64,000 nucleotides of DNA, taken from assembly GCA_002077045.2 (NCBI GenBank), contig KZ111174.1, positions 247,127-311,126 on the forward strand, read 5' to 3'. The notes under the pieces were generated by a model, which made no database searches, was not told the origin of the DNA, and saw nothing but the letters and a program-made list of their open reading frames with translations. Both the position numbers and the translations under genes were made by a program. The DNA is from Rachicladosporium sp. CCFEE 5018 (taxonomy: Eukaryota; Ascomycota; Dothideomycetes; Cladosporiales; Cladosporiaceae). Shown piece after piece: positions 30,678-42,441 of this stretch (position 1 is the stretch's first letter; each line of letters starts with the position of its first letter).

Positions 30678-33172
30678 TCAATCCTTGTTAACGACCCTCA
30701 AACTCCTTCTCGGGTTCAGAAGCACACCGACAAAAGTCGGCTCCCTACCACTCAATAGATCCTCGTCATCACTGCTCTCCCGCCGCAAACTTTGATACCC
30801 AGCTCCACTCCCACCACCGCTGTTGCCCTGCCCAACCAGCGTCTGTGGCTGGCTTGAGTATTTACTTCCGCTCTCCACCCTAGATGCTTCTTCAGAGTTC
30901 TTGTAGTAGCCGCCCATATCCATACGTCGTCGATCCGATGACGACTTGGACGCTTGGTCTGAGGCCAGTAGGCCGGGAATCGCCGGTGTCTTCTCACCTC
31001 GTGCTTGACGTTGCGCCATCTCCACGTGATGTTTGTAAAGCGCGAGTTGCTTGCGGTAGACGTATGTGCAGAACAACAAGTAGCAGACGGCGATAAACAG
31101 CAGTCCTGCGATGACGCCTGCTACGATAGCGGCGATGTTTGGGCCGGACTTCTTATCGTTCGACGCCGCTTGGCCTCCATTCGGCGATCCAGGGGCGGCA
31201 GTCTCGGTTACGGTGGCGCCGGAGGAGTCGGTGACGGTGTATGTGATTGGCTTGCCTGTCGCCATTGGACCTGCCGTCGCTGAAGCGGCGGGTGTGGTAA
31301 TAGTAGCGCCGCCTGTGGGACCACCGCCGATGACTGAGATCACGGCTGCGGGGACAGAGTAGCCGTAGGAGCCTTCGAGACCACCTTGCGAAGTGCCGTT
31401 GTACAGTTGCGCGGCTTGCTGGTTGAAAGGGTTATTAGCGCCCGTTGAGACGAAGCTCGAGGCAGAAGGAGAGGACGAGTCGGCTGCAGCAGTGCCAGAT
31501 GCGCCAGCGGAGGTGGCACTGGAGGGGTCGGAGCCAGATGCTGAGCCAGCGCTGATAGCGGTGTACTTCTGCACCCACGCGAGGTTGCTCATGTCGAACA
31601 CATAGATACCTGGGCTCTCGCAGGAGAGTTGGTCGCCTACGTAGCCGCCCACCATGACCATCTGGCCGTTCCAGACGTTGCAAGTATGTCCACTGCGACC
31701 GTATGGGACCGACTGCTTGCTCATGTCGACTTGAATCCAGGTGAAAGACGGCACGGTTAGGATCCACATGTCGTCGAACTGGGTCTGGTTGCCGTATGGT
31801 ATCAGGTTCTGGCCACCGAACATGTAGATGTTGTAGCTGCTGCCGTCTGGCGCAGCTGCGACACCAGCGCAGGGGTTGACACGCATAGTCGGCGTCGGTC
31901 CAGCGGTGGACTGCTTGTACCACTCGCTTGTTGCAATGTCGTAGACATCGACATTGTTCATTTGGGTCTATAACGTGAGGTCAGCATATTCTCTTTGCGA
32001 GCGGGTTAGCATGCACTTACGTAGGTCTGATTCGTGCCACCTGCCATGGCGATGAGGATACCCTCGTCACCAAAGCCAGGCACGTACACCAGTATACCAT
32101 CAGCTCGGTCAGTGAAACCAGCCTTCGACTGCAGACCACCCTCGGTGACATTGCGGTAGTTCCCGTCAGTTCCAGCAGTCTGACCGTTGCTCAGCGCATC
32201 CACTTGGGGGTTGGCTCGTTCAGGGAAGGTGAATTCGAGAAGCGACTGAAGGTACTGTCGCGGTATGTAGTTTGCCCAACTCTGTGTGGTGTACTCGTCT
32301 AGATGGCCTCCGAAGTAAAAGCCTCGGCCAAGTGACGGAACGCTGATGGACGCGCCCTCAGATGCACCTTGCACAGGGTCGTTGTTGCTTGGCGCACTCT
32401 TACCGCTTGAGGTCTTCGGATTGCTGTGTTCAATCCACTGCTGGTCTGGTATGCTGTACTCCCATGTAGCGTATGGGCCCGGCTTGACGATGGGCTTCCA
32501 CGACACTTGCCCACCATAGAGGAATAGCGACTCATGTGAGCTCCATAGAGTACCCAGAGCCACAGCAGGTGGTCCAGATGGTTGTGGAAGTCCAGTCAGC
32601 GATGGTGTACCGATATCCCACGACTTCGTCAGGTCAAGTGTGAGGAAGTCGTTATTCCATGTGTTCTCTGTTTGTCCCTCCGATGTCGAAGCCTGTCCGC
32701 CATACAAGTACAGTGTCCCATTCACCACCGCCGACTGTTGCGCCCACCTGAAGCAGACGTCTGTCGGACTGTCGTCTCGCCTCGACAAGTCCACTCCCGC
32801 GTGTGAGCGCGCTGTCACTGGTATCACACCAGCGTCTACGGGCTGTACAGGTAGAGCGCCTTGTCCGAGGAATCCAGTGCTTTGCAGTATCGGGAAAGCG
32901 AGCGCCAGGATAAAAGCCACACCACCGAGTCGATACATGAGCGCGGTGCTACTGAGTGGCGATGGGCTGCGCACCCTTTGACTTGTGTGTGTAGTCTGAG
33001 GATACCTTTCGACAACGTGGACTTCGTCTTTGCTCCGAAACCTTACTGTAGCAGGCCTATCCCTCTTACTCGAGCTCTCCACTGTCGCAGCCGGCACTTC
33101 AGTCGCAACGTCGTCCAGCAGTCCAGTTTCGTGGAAGACAGAGCGTCGACGCTGCTGTTGAGGATCCGCCAT
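30678..33172 (-). CDS. Kelch-repeat membrane protein
   Basis: Exons 33172-32021 and 31967-30678 (53-nt intron, GTAAGT...ATAG) encode 813 residues. Layout: a cytosolic basic N-terminus; a hydrophobic segment near residues 80-100 (V-A-F-I-L-A-L-A-F-P-I-L) that may be a signal anchor; a beta-propeller with kelch-like blades (L-Y-L-Y-G-G, L-F-L-Y-G-G, Y-F-G-G, I-Y-M-F-G-G, M-V-M-V-G-G each after a W or Y strand); a Ser/Thr/Ala-rich linker; a second TM (I-A-A-I-V-A-G-V-I-A-G-L-L-F-I-A-V); and a cytosolic tail with basic and Ser-rich parts. Fungal proteins with this plan are usually annotated as kelch or galactose-oxidase-type wall proteins; the ligand is unknown. The C-terminal domain shows no enzyme motif. 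Confidence 0.8.
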
Positions 33173-34024
33173 CGTCTTATCGTCTGCGCATGGACGATGT
33201 GCAATGACTGATATACGCCAGCGCGCAACACAAGAAACCGATCCAGGTCGGAGTAAACGAGCGAATGGATATTGTGGCTTGATATGCCTACGTCAATCCC
33301 ACTGGGCGCGTGCTGGGCTAATATGGAAAACACCCTGCCGTTATAGGTACACGGCAGGGGTACGTAGATCGGATATCCCGCTGTGAACACCGCGTTGAGG
33401 GCACACTGCAGGTACCGCTACGCAGAAAAGGTCCTGTAAACTGTCAAGTGAAGTTGCAGAACCCTCCTAGTCGCAAAGCAGGGAAACTTGCAGCGACGGA
33501 ATGCTAACGTGGAGGAGATGATTGAAAGTGCAACAAACCGTTGGAGATATCAATATGCCTCGCCTCGTCGCACAGATGACATGCCGTTTGTAGATCAACA
33601 TCTACCAAGGAAAACTTGTTAAGCGAGTCCAGTTGATGCCCGTTCGCTTCGTCGGCAGCTGTTGGATGACGTTCATGGAAACCATTCGAGAGTTCGTTAG
33701 ACTCGAGCTAATCTCGATCCAGGGCCTGTCACCGCGTGGGAGGAAACCTTGGCATCAACTTTAACTCTTTGCGTCGCCTATGGCACATTCGCAACAATCG
33801 GTGTTCAAGCCAGTGCCCATACTCGCAGAACACAGCGCAAGTCAGCACAACATTGATGCCAGCTTTGCTCGCAGGCTCATTCGATGTCAAGTGTGAGGAG
33901 GCGGTAGGCTCACAGGACTTGGGGTGGACAGCACCACTCAATTCGGACGCGTTCAACACGCGCCTGCTCGAAGGAACTCCTTTCATTCCTCGCGTACACA
34001 CCTTTCACGAAGCAAACCGCAAAT
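33173..34024. other. Intergenic, divergent promoter region
   Basis: About 850 bp between the kelch gene and the TFIIIC-like gene. Short ORFs on both strands lack domains. Confidence 0.4.
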
Positions 34025-35530
34025 ATGGTTGCCACAGTCATCCGCGTCCCATTCATGCCGACAGCGCCCGAAGCTCTTGCCTGGTCTGCGGATAACCTTA
34101 TCGCGGTCGGGGCGGGCGAGACGCTCTGCATCCTAGTACCCCGTCAGAAGGGCACGTGGGATGTTGTCAATCACCCTGCCAGCGTCTTCACTGTAGAGGA
34201 GATTCCGCCCATGGATGCCGGTATGGGCTCGGATGTGTGGTCTTTGGGTGAGGAGCAGTCTCAACGTCACATCGTTTCTCTGGCTTGGTCCCCACCTGGC
34301 ATTGCCAAATTCGAGACCTGTGGTCTGGCTGTGCTGCATTCGAATCATGTCTTGGCGATCTGGGAGTGTACAGGTCGTCCTCAGGAGAACACGCACTGGA
34401 GTCGATGCCTGCTAATCAATCATGCCATTCAAGCGCTGTATCAGCAAGACAAGGACAAGGGCCTGTCAAATTCCCCTGTGGAGCAGCAGCAGGTCTGGCA
34501 AAGGATCAATGCTTTCGCATGGGCTTCCCATATGCGCGATATCGGCTTGAGCATATCTCGACCGAGCCGGAGTAGTCAGCTCATAGCAGTGGGGACTGGG
34601 AGAGGCGATCTACTAATCATCGAGGTTTGCTCACCCTATGACTTGTTCGACTCGTCAGAGAGTGGATGGAGCGTCAAGACATTACATCGCATTGACGCGA
34701 ACACTATCGCTGCTGCTCGCCCTGCGGAAGCCAGCAGCGGACAAAGTGAAGTTGACATAAGGCTGACATTTATTGCATGGAGTGACTGGGCAGTGGAAAG
34801 CCACGGGACGGATAATGTGGTCAGCTCCTTAGCTTTCATCGCCGCTGGTGTTTTGCACGCAGTGCGTGTTATTGTCACTACGGGATCAAACGCCGACCTG
34901 CTCGTAAGGGAAGTGAGAGCGCTGCCTACGGTCAATGCTTTCCCCGTTACAGGGCCGCTGCAGTTCATACCAAAGAGCACAACAGCAGTCGCATTCGCAG
35001 CGGATGCGATAGTCTCGATGGAGCTCGAAACGAACGCATTGAATACCCACGATCTCGATGGTCGGTGGGACGGCGTCACCGGTCTCGCGCAAACAACAGA
35101 CCCAGAGGGTACAACTCATCTGCACTTCACCTCCCATCTTGCAACATCCTCGTCTAAAACGTGCCGTCTTGCGGCCGATTTCAAGACGACATCAAAATCT
35201 GCCAGACCGCAATGGCGCCAAGCGATCAACGAAAGCAAGTCAAGATTCAACATCGCCCACGGCCTGGGTCGACATGTGCAAGACATCGTCTGGGGCATCA
35301 CCTCGTCGCCGTCACGCGATCTTGTGGCAGTCTGCGTTGTGTGCGAGCCGGACAGCAGTCCTGCGCACTTCATCGCTTCCATGGACCTGTGTGAGGTCAG
35401 CATCACCAGGGAGTGTGATCTCTCGTATGGGCTTTGCGGCGACTCAGCCGAGTTAATGCACTTCAGCATGCGCCAACAGGGCAGTGAGGCTACCGAGAGA
35501 ATGATGAAGAGTCTAGCACTACCCGGATCG
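34025..35530 (+). CDS. TFIIIC 90-kDa-type subunit (N-terminal part), 3' end lost in gap
   Basis: About 500 residues of a WD-like propeller matching the N-terminal domain of the fungal TFIIIC 90-kDa (delta) subunit, which helps recruit RNA polymerase III to tRNA and 5S genes. Landmarks: E-A-L-A-W-S-A-D-N-L-I-A-V-G-A-G-E near the start, V-W-S-L-G-E-E-Q-S, and I-V-S-L-A-W-S-P-P-G-I-A-K then L-A-V-L-H-S-N-H-V-L-A-I-W-E. The expected C-terminal zinc-finger region of the family is absent, because the sequence enters a 100-N gap at 35531. The frame happens to stay open through the N run into an unrelated oxygenase; that join is not real biology. No intron is evident in this part. Confidence 0.8.
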
Positions 35531-35630
35531 NNNNNNNNNNNNNNNNNNNNNNNNNNNNNNNNNNNNNNNNNNNNNNNNNNNNNNNNNNNNNNNNNNNNNN
35601 NNNNNNNNNNNNNNNNNNNNNNNNNNNNNN
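35531..35630. other. Assembly gap (exactly 100 N)
   Basis: 100 N is the usual placeholder for a gap of unknown size, so contig spacing here is not informative. Confidence 0.99.
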
Positions 35631-36232
35631 ACACCTACATGCGCACAGCCCACAGCACAGGCCTCAAGATCCTCTCAATCCTCGCCACTCACCTTGGCGC
35701 GAAGCCAGAAGACTTCCTCTCCCGCCATAGACTCGAAGAGAGCTCAGGCGACATCATCCGCATGACACGCGGCCCACCTCGCAAGAACGCCGAAATGCCC
35801 GAGATCCAGACGCCCTCACACACAGACTTCGGCAGCATCACACTCCTCATGAACTGGCTCGGCGGCCTGCAAGTCTGGTCTGAATCTGCTCGCTCCGCCG
35901 GCCCTCTGGAACCAGACACACCAGGCGAATGGGTCTGGGTCAAGCCCAAACGAGGCCACGCCATCATCAATCTCGGCGACGCGGCAGTGAAGTTCACGAA
36001 TGGCGTGCTGTGTTCGGGACGGCATAGAGTCGTGCCTTCGCCTGGAGAGCAGGGCAAGTGGCCGCGGTACTCGATTGTGTATTTTGTGAGGCCCGAGAAT
36101 GAGTGTATGATGGAGGTGCTTGAAGGGAAGGAGATCCCGAGGCCGGAGCAGGAGGAGGGGAGTCGGATTAGTGCGAGGGAGTGGATTGTACAGCAGGCTA
36201 AGGGGCTAGGGACGAAGTTTCCGGAGAATTGA
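35631..36232 (+). CDS. 2-oxoglutarate/Fe(II) oxygenase, isopenicillin-N-synthase-like, 5' end lost in gap
   Basis: About 200 C-terminal residues of a 2OG-Fe(II) dioxygenase. The metal triad is visible: H-T-D (P-S-H-T-D-F-G-S-I-T-L-L) and the distal H (S-G-R-H-R-V). The 2-oxoglutarate-binding R-x-S follows as P-R-Y-S-I-V-Y-F. Also typical: G-L-Q-V-W and W-V-W-V-K-P-x-R-G-H-A-I-I-N-L-G-D. The N-terminal half, with the D-I-O-X-N-type region, is missing in the gap. The substrate cannot be told from this part. The upstream partner in the assembled frame (TFIIIC-like) belongs to another gene. Confidence 0.85.
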
Positions 36233-36551
36233 TAGCCTGCAGATCTTCCTGTATAGTGGATTCCGCTCATATCACGACAGTCTTTGCGTTATGGCACGCG
36301 TTAATAGGCTCCAATAGCAAGAAGTCTGTACTGTTGAGGACAGCGGAGCGTGCGAGATACAAGACAGACTTATATACCTGTCACTTCACATGAACCGCAA
36401 CGTCATTGCTCAAATGTTTGATTAGCACACGTGCATTGGAACATCTTGAAAGCACTGGCTTCAGCTCTTGTCGATCTCTGGACTACTACTGACCCTTCCA
36501 ATAAGCGATTGTTATGCACCGCCATCTTTGAGACACTCCCACTGGACGACC
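36233..36551. other. Intergenic, promoter region of HBS1
   Basis: About 320 bp; nothing specific recognised. Confidence 0.35.
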
Positions 36552-39117
36552 ATGAGCGGCCATCGTCGAGTCAAAGACATAGACTATGACGAGGAAGATC
36601 TCTACGATGAAGTCAACGAGGACGACGCAGAACCTGATACGCAAGCCGAATTGACACCTGAAGATCAGGCCAACTTCGCGACTCTCACACCTGTAGTGCG
36701 TGCTGAGCTGGACGAGGCAGGACTGCAAGCTTCGGACAGAGAGATCCAGGATGCATTATGGAACTACTACTGGGATGTGGGAAAGAGTGTAGGGTATCTG
36801 AGGGGTCTAAGGGGTGAGAAAGTGAATGGCGGTGGAGGTGCCAAGAAGGAGAAGGTGAAGAGCAAGTTCGAGGAGGTAGAAGAGGAGAGGGCCAGGAAAG
36901 CCGCTGGTGGTGAGTCCATTTTCTTTCGTTTCGTTCTCTGAAGAAGTGAGGGAGTGAGGTATCTTGGAACGCTTGCTGGACTGAAGAGAACAGGACGAGT
37001 CAGGCACCGACTGACTGGTGCAAAGGCTGGACCTTCGCAGGCTTGGATCTGGGCCAACCAGAGAGCTGGTTCCACGACGTCACTTGGAGCCATGTCCCCG
37101 AGGCGATCGTCGGTGACCTTATAATACCCACGAAACGACGACCTAGCATGCTCGGAGGTTCAAGCAAGCTAGCTAAGCTCGCGGAGGAGCGGAAGCGAAA
37201 GGTTGAGGCCGCGAAGGTGGCTGCGACCGCGAGCTCATTCGACCACCTCACTCTCGATGGCACCCATGAGCAAAGCAAGGGTCGTTCACCGGACACCCAA
37301 CCAGCCGCGAAAACGAGGAAGTACCCAGCACGGAGGAAGGAGCCAAGCCCACCTCCAAAGCTGCCGGAACCAGAGCCCGAACAAGAGGTCAAGGAAGCTC
37401 TACCCGACTTGCGTGCGCCACCCACTGCCTTCGGGCATACTTTGAGCAGGTCATCTCGAAATCCCGATCAAAGACAGACACTACAGGTCCATAACGTACT
37501 GGGCTCATCTACTTCGCCTGACGCTTTCTCTGGCCCTTCACCGGATGATATCGTCACTCGTGCCCAGGGCGCAAGCAGAAGTCTGAACAAGTGAGAGATA
37601 TGAGAGACAATAGCTGACGTTCATCAATGCGCACAGGCAGTACCAAGAGCAAACCTCAGAAGAGCACCGCAAATGGAGTCAATGGACTACCCAAGAGCGT
37701 TGATGCCCTTCACCTAAATGGCACATCTGCAGAGCAGTCGCCGGTCCAACCGAAGGTGAAGTCCAAGAACATGGACGTGACCAAAATCTGGACAGAGACC
37801 GCCGCTACGCGACGTCCAGTAGCAGCATTTGTAGTGATCGGCCACGTTGATCATGGCAAGTCCACGCTCATGGGAAGACTTCTGCTGGACACAGGCGCAG
37901 TGCACCAGCGAGACATTGATCGGTACCGCAAGGAAGCTACCGAGCAAGGCAAAGCGTCGTTTGCTCTCGCCTGGGTCATGGACACCAGCGCCGACGAGCG
38001 AGAACGTGGTGTCACCGTCGATATAGCACAGCACCACTTCAGCACTGACACTGCGGACTTCACGATCTTAGACGCACCTGGACATCGCGATTTTGTGCCG
38101 AATATGATCGGTGGAGCTAGCATGGCTGATATTGGCGTGCTGGTGGTGGATGCTAATCAGCTGGAGAGCGGGCTGAAGGGACAGACGAGGGAGCATGTAC
38201 TGCTTGCGAGAGCTGTGGGATTGGAGAGGATCGTGGTCGCAGTAAACAAGATGGACGGCGCCGTGCCGGCATGGGACCAGCATCTGTTCAGATCAGTGAG
38301 CGAAGAGGTGCGCAAGTTGCTTACTGAGACTGGCTTCGATCGCGACAACATCAAGCTTGTGCCCTGTTCAGGACTAAATGGCGACAATGTTGCGACCCCA
38401 CCTGCAGCCAGTGGACCCACCGCGTGGGTGACGCAGAGTAGTCAGACCCTCATCTCCGCGCTTGAGGACTTCGCAGGCTCGACAGCGACATCGTCCGAAT
38501 CGCTCAACAATCACCTTAGACTCCAGGTCACAGACATCTTCCACGCTAGCAGTCAACACCCCATATCAGTCTCCGGCCGCATCAGTGCCGGTACCGTCCA
38601 GATCGGCGAGACCATCACAATCATGCCTAGCAGCGAGTTGGCAAGTATCAAAGCTATAGACGTTGCTGACTCACCCGTCGAGTACGCCATAGCCGGGCAA
38701 CTCGTCACTCTGCACCTCACAGCCGACGATATCGAACAGCTCGAGCGCAACATCCGCATAGGCGATATGCTTTGCTCTTCCTCATCCCCAATCGAGGTAG
38801 TCTCTGACTTCACGACCACCCTTCTCAGCTACCAGCCACTGCTTCCCGGCCCTGTAGAAGTCCATATCGGACGACTGCAACTCCCGGGTAGAATCACGAG
38901 TCTGCTGGAGCTGGTGGATGCTGCTGGTGGGACTGTGAAGCGGAAGCCTCGGATTGTGAAGGCGGGGCTGCGAGCCAAGGTTAAGGTCACTGTCGACAGG
39001 GCACTCCCAGGTGATGAAGGTGATAGGGTCGTCATCAGAGCTGATGGAGAGACCTTGGGCAGTGGGACTATTTCCAAACTAGGGGAGAGGTGGGTCGGTG
39101 CTGCCAGTGGCAGCTGA
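36552..39117 (+). CDS. HBS1: Ribosome-rescue GTPase Hbs1
   Basis: An EF-1alpha-like GTPase that works with Dom34/Pelota on stalled ribosomes. Exon 1 is 36552-36909; exon 2 ends at 37590; exon 3 is 37641-39117 (second intron 50 nt). The acceptor of intron 1 is either 37040 (TTCGCAG, giving 794 residues) or 36986 (giving 812); both keep frame. The N-terminus has the Hbs1 helical domain (D-R-E-I-Q-D-A-L-W-N-Y-Y-W-D-V-G-K-S-V) and E-S-W-F-H-D-V-x-W with a S-M-L-G-G-S-S-K-L block. GTPase motifs: G1 G-H-V-D-H-G-K-S-T; switch I R-E-R-G-V-T-V-D-I; G3 D-A-P-G-H-R-D; G4 N-K-M-D; G5 C-S-G-L-N-G-D-N. Two beta-barrel domains follow. R-E-R-G-V-T rather than the eEF1A form supports Hbs1 over eEF1A or eRF3. 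Confidence 0.93.
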
Positions 39118-39374
39118 GACGAACAATCAGAGCCGACACGGGCTGACTTCATGAAATCGCGCGTCGCGCGTCATTATCATCCAGTACGAACGATCATCCG
39201 GCGGCGTCCAATACGACCGCCGTTCGAGCCACAAATGCTTAGGGGCGACAGAGACCGAAATTGCTCAAGAAGCTGTGGCCGCAGGCCAGACCATGGACTA
39301 GGTACAGCGTGCACACAAGACGCGATATGCTGAGACTGGGTGTCGATCATGTCTACACTCCTGACCAAGTCAGT

Positions 39375-41566
39375 CTACCTTCGTCTTCTAACACCTTTCC
39401 AAAGCCTCCCGACCTTCCTTCTGAAGCCCACCTTCTCGCCCTCGGGCACTTCCTCCTCGCCCTTAGCTATGAACTCCAATGTCTTGGCCTGCAGTCTATA
39501 AGGCTTCTCACCCTCCCTCTCCTGCACACTCGGAATCCAAGCCCAGCTCACAGCAGCCCCAAGTACCATAATTCCCGCATATAAGAAGCTCACATACCCC
39601 AGACTCTTCGAATCGGGCTCACTCAAATCCCCACTATCAAAGTACAGGAACGAAATCTGCGCGAGGATAGACCCAATTTTGCCTGCCGCAGCTGAGATCC
39701 CATAGCATGTACATCTATACTTCGTAGGAAAGATCTCGGCAGGTAGGATAAAGGTCAGAGTATTTGGCCCAAACGCGAAGCCGAATTGCAGTAAGGCGTA
39801 GAAGACTATGAGTACGGCGTGGGAGGCCGTGTGGAAGAGGTAGAGGTATGCTACGCCGAAGACGCAGAGTGCGAGCGCGAGAGCGAAGAATGACCAGACA
39901 AGGGCTTTGCGGGCGGTCGAAGTGGTTTATTGTTGCGATTAGGAGGAGGGTTCCGAGGATGGAGCCGATGGAGGTAGTGATCAGGGTCTCTTTTGCGTTT
40001 GCGCGTAAAACGGAGGAGACTGTGCCCGTGTCGCCGTATGGAGAGGCGTAGAGCCAGGAGGGTGTTGCGGGGGTTGAAGGAGGTCTTTGGGCTGTCCAAA
40101 GTTTGGCCATTGTGGCAGCGGAGTTGAAGCCGAGGCCGTAGTATGGGAACTGGAGCGGAGAGTCAGCAACGGGTTGTCGGAATATGTCGCATATATTCGC
40201 TTACGTCTAGGATCAGCCAGGCAAGAGAAGTGCCAGCAAGATATCGCCAATTGCCTTCTGCGATGAAGTACTGATGTAAGGCTTTGCGCGTGAACTGAGT
40301 GTACGGCTTCTCATCGCTAGGTAGCGTGTACTCCGCAGAGTCGATACCTATATCAGCTTCTGGTGGATCGAGCGTATAGTTCTCGTCGTCGCGTGTGGAA
40401 GGCTCGGGCGAGACTTGAGGTGTATCATGCCGGTTCGGCTGAAGGTAGTCACGTGACGGCGCCTCATTCGGTGCCAGCTCTTGCAGCTCCAGCTGATCAG
40501 TTGCAATAGCACTAGTGCTTGCCGGAGGATTGGCGTAGACTCGCCGTGTGTCACTAAGCGCAGTCTTCGCGTCCTGCTTAACGGCGATCGTGTATCGTCC
40601 AGACTCGGGGATCGTCCAACGGAAGATGATGGCAATAGCTGCCGGTACGGCGCCCACACCAACCACAATCCGCCATAGTATGTCGATACCGACAGCAGCA
40701 TGATCGTTCCCAGAGATGTCAAGGCCAACGGAGAAGTCGTAGTACTGGCTCAGTCCTGCTAATGCAGCGATTCCGACAAGCCAAGCTACGAGCTGGCCGA
40801 GGGGTTGCATCAGGAACACCGCGCTGAGCATGCGACCTCTCGACTGTGTAGCCGACCACTCTGCCGTGATGCAAGCGGAGAGCGGGTACTCAGCACCTGA
40901 AATCGTCAGCCAAGTCCGTAGAGTTTCTGACTGTGGAAGTTGGTACGCACCTATACCAATGCCCATCACAAACCGCCATGCCATAAGCCAGCTTGCGATC
41001 GACATGGGTGCTTCCGACGTGCCATCAGAAAATGTATGGACGATGCCACGGGAGCACTGTGCGAAGCCGATCGTGCTGACGATCACGATAAAGAGCTCTA
41101 TTCCGTACAGACGTTGTCCTGTCCGTTGGTCAATGATTGTTCCTCCGCCGTGCTGTGACCATGACTAAACGTGTCATATCACGAGCAGACGGCCACAAAG
41201 GTTCGACTTACTTCCATACTTGTCGGCTAGGAATCCGAACACGACCTGACCCACGGCTGATCCTATCAGCGTAACAAGGTTGATGTAAATCGCGGTTTTC
41301 GCCACGTGCTCATTTGGCCAGTACACAAAGGCCAGTGCGGGCAGTACGACATTGCTGACGAACAGATTATAGCTGTCAGTGAAGAAGCCAGAGGCAGCGA
41401 CTGCGTAAACCCGCCAGTTGAAGCCGTGCTGATCGATGATCTCGACGAGTTGCTCTTCTTGCGTAGCGAGATCCTCGAGATGCGTAGTGAACCTGCTTGG
41501 GTCGTCCCATCGAAGCAGACGTTTGATTGGAATGCTCCCGCGGCGGTGAATGCGTACTTCGTCCAT
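39375..41566 (-). CDS. MFS phosphate-type transporter, with an apparent 1-nt frameshift in exon 4
   Basis: Exons 41566-41212, 41118-40951, 40896-40205 and 40149-39375 (introns 93, 54 and 55 nt). The product belongs to the phosphate:H+ symporter branch of the MFS (Pho84-like): G-F-F-T-D-S-Y-N-L-F in TM1, then G-F-L-A-D-K-Y-G-R-Q-R-L-Y-G-I-E-L across intron 1, and G-I-G-I-G-A-E-Y-P-L-S across intron 2. The central loop is long and hydrophilic. In exon 4 the frame is lost at 39911-39913: after L-L-L-I-A-T-I-N-H-F-D-R the transporter continues one base shifted with K-A-L-V-W-S-F-F-A-L and runs through F-A-F-G-P-N-T-L-T-F and A-E-I-F-P-T-K-Y-R to the stop at 39375. One extra G in the plus-strand GCGGGCGG explains it. 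It could be a sequencing error or a recent mutation. Confidence 0.8.
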
Positions 41567-42441
41567 GTGGTAGCAGGCCAGGCCCAGACAAGGTCCCAGA
41601 GTACCTGTGTGACTCTTGTGCAGATGAGCTTGATACCGGACGATGCAATCACAATGCTGTACTATTTCCTAAGTCGCCCAGGTGTCTGAAGGATTAATTC
41701 ATGATATCGGTCTCATCGAGTCGCATCGTGCAACATCGCGTCGCATCTCGAGCAGACGCACACAGTGAAGAAATCACGCAGATAATAGCACTTTGAGATC
41801 ATCATCTGACACGGTATTTCGTGCAGCGGTGGCCTCAAGTAATGCCTTGATCGATGGCGGCTGAGTAAAGATAGCTGCAGACCTACCTATCCCGAACCGG
41901 TGACTCTCAACGTCGAGTCAGGCGGCGTAGAAAGCCACCAGATGAGAGGCGACCTCTACAGACAAGCAGCGTTCACACGTGCAAGCCAAGTTGCGCAGTC
42001 CTACCGCTTGGCAATAGCTGGGCTAGGAAAGCTGCCCCTCCAGATCGCAGAGCCTTGTGGCCTGAACAGGTCGCGTTCGTGAACAGGAGGAGGCGCAGCT
42101 GGGGCGCTGTTCGGTTTGGCGTCACACGAATTGTGCCCCTGCACAGCTGGGGGAATTGACCCGCCCGCCTCGGCAAGGTTCGGCAAGGTGGGTGTTGGCA
42201 TGGGTGGGCCTCTCTGACTAGGCGACTCGTACCAGCAGTAGTGGACTTCCAAATACCCTTTGGGACTCTCGGTGGCGGCATAATGACTTCGACAAGCTGT
42301 TGCAGTCGACGATAACATCGCTGACATGGCGGTCGACGAAGCAGCACCTTAGCATTATCGAACATAGAAGATTGAGCCGCGCACTCAACGGCCCGCAGAG
42401 GCTCCCCGAGCCATCGAAAGCCGCGGGAGGGTCGAAGCAAG
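41567..42441. other. Intergenic, divergent promoter region
   Basis: About 870 bp between the transporter start and the 42442 gene. No conserved ORF or repeat recognised. Likely holds the transporter promoter; no phosphate-response element could be assigned with confidence. Confidence 0.4.
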
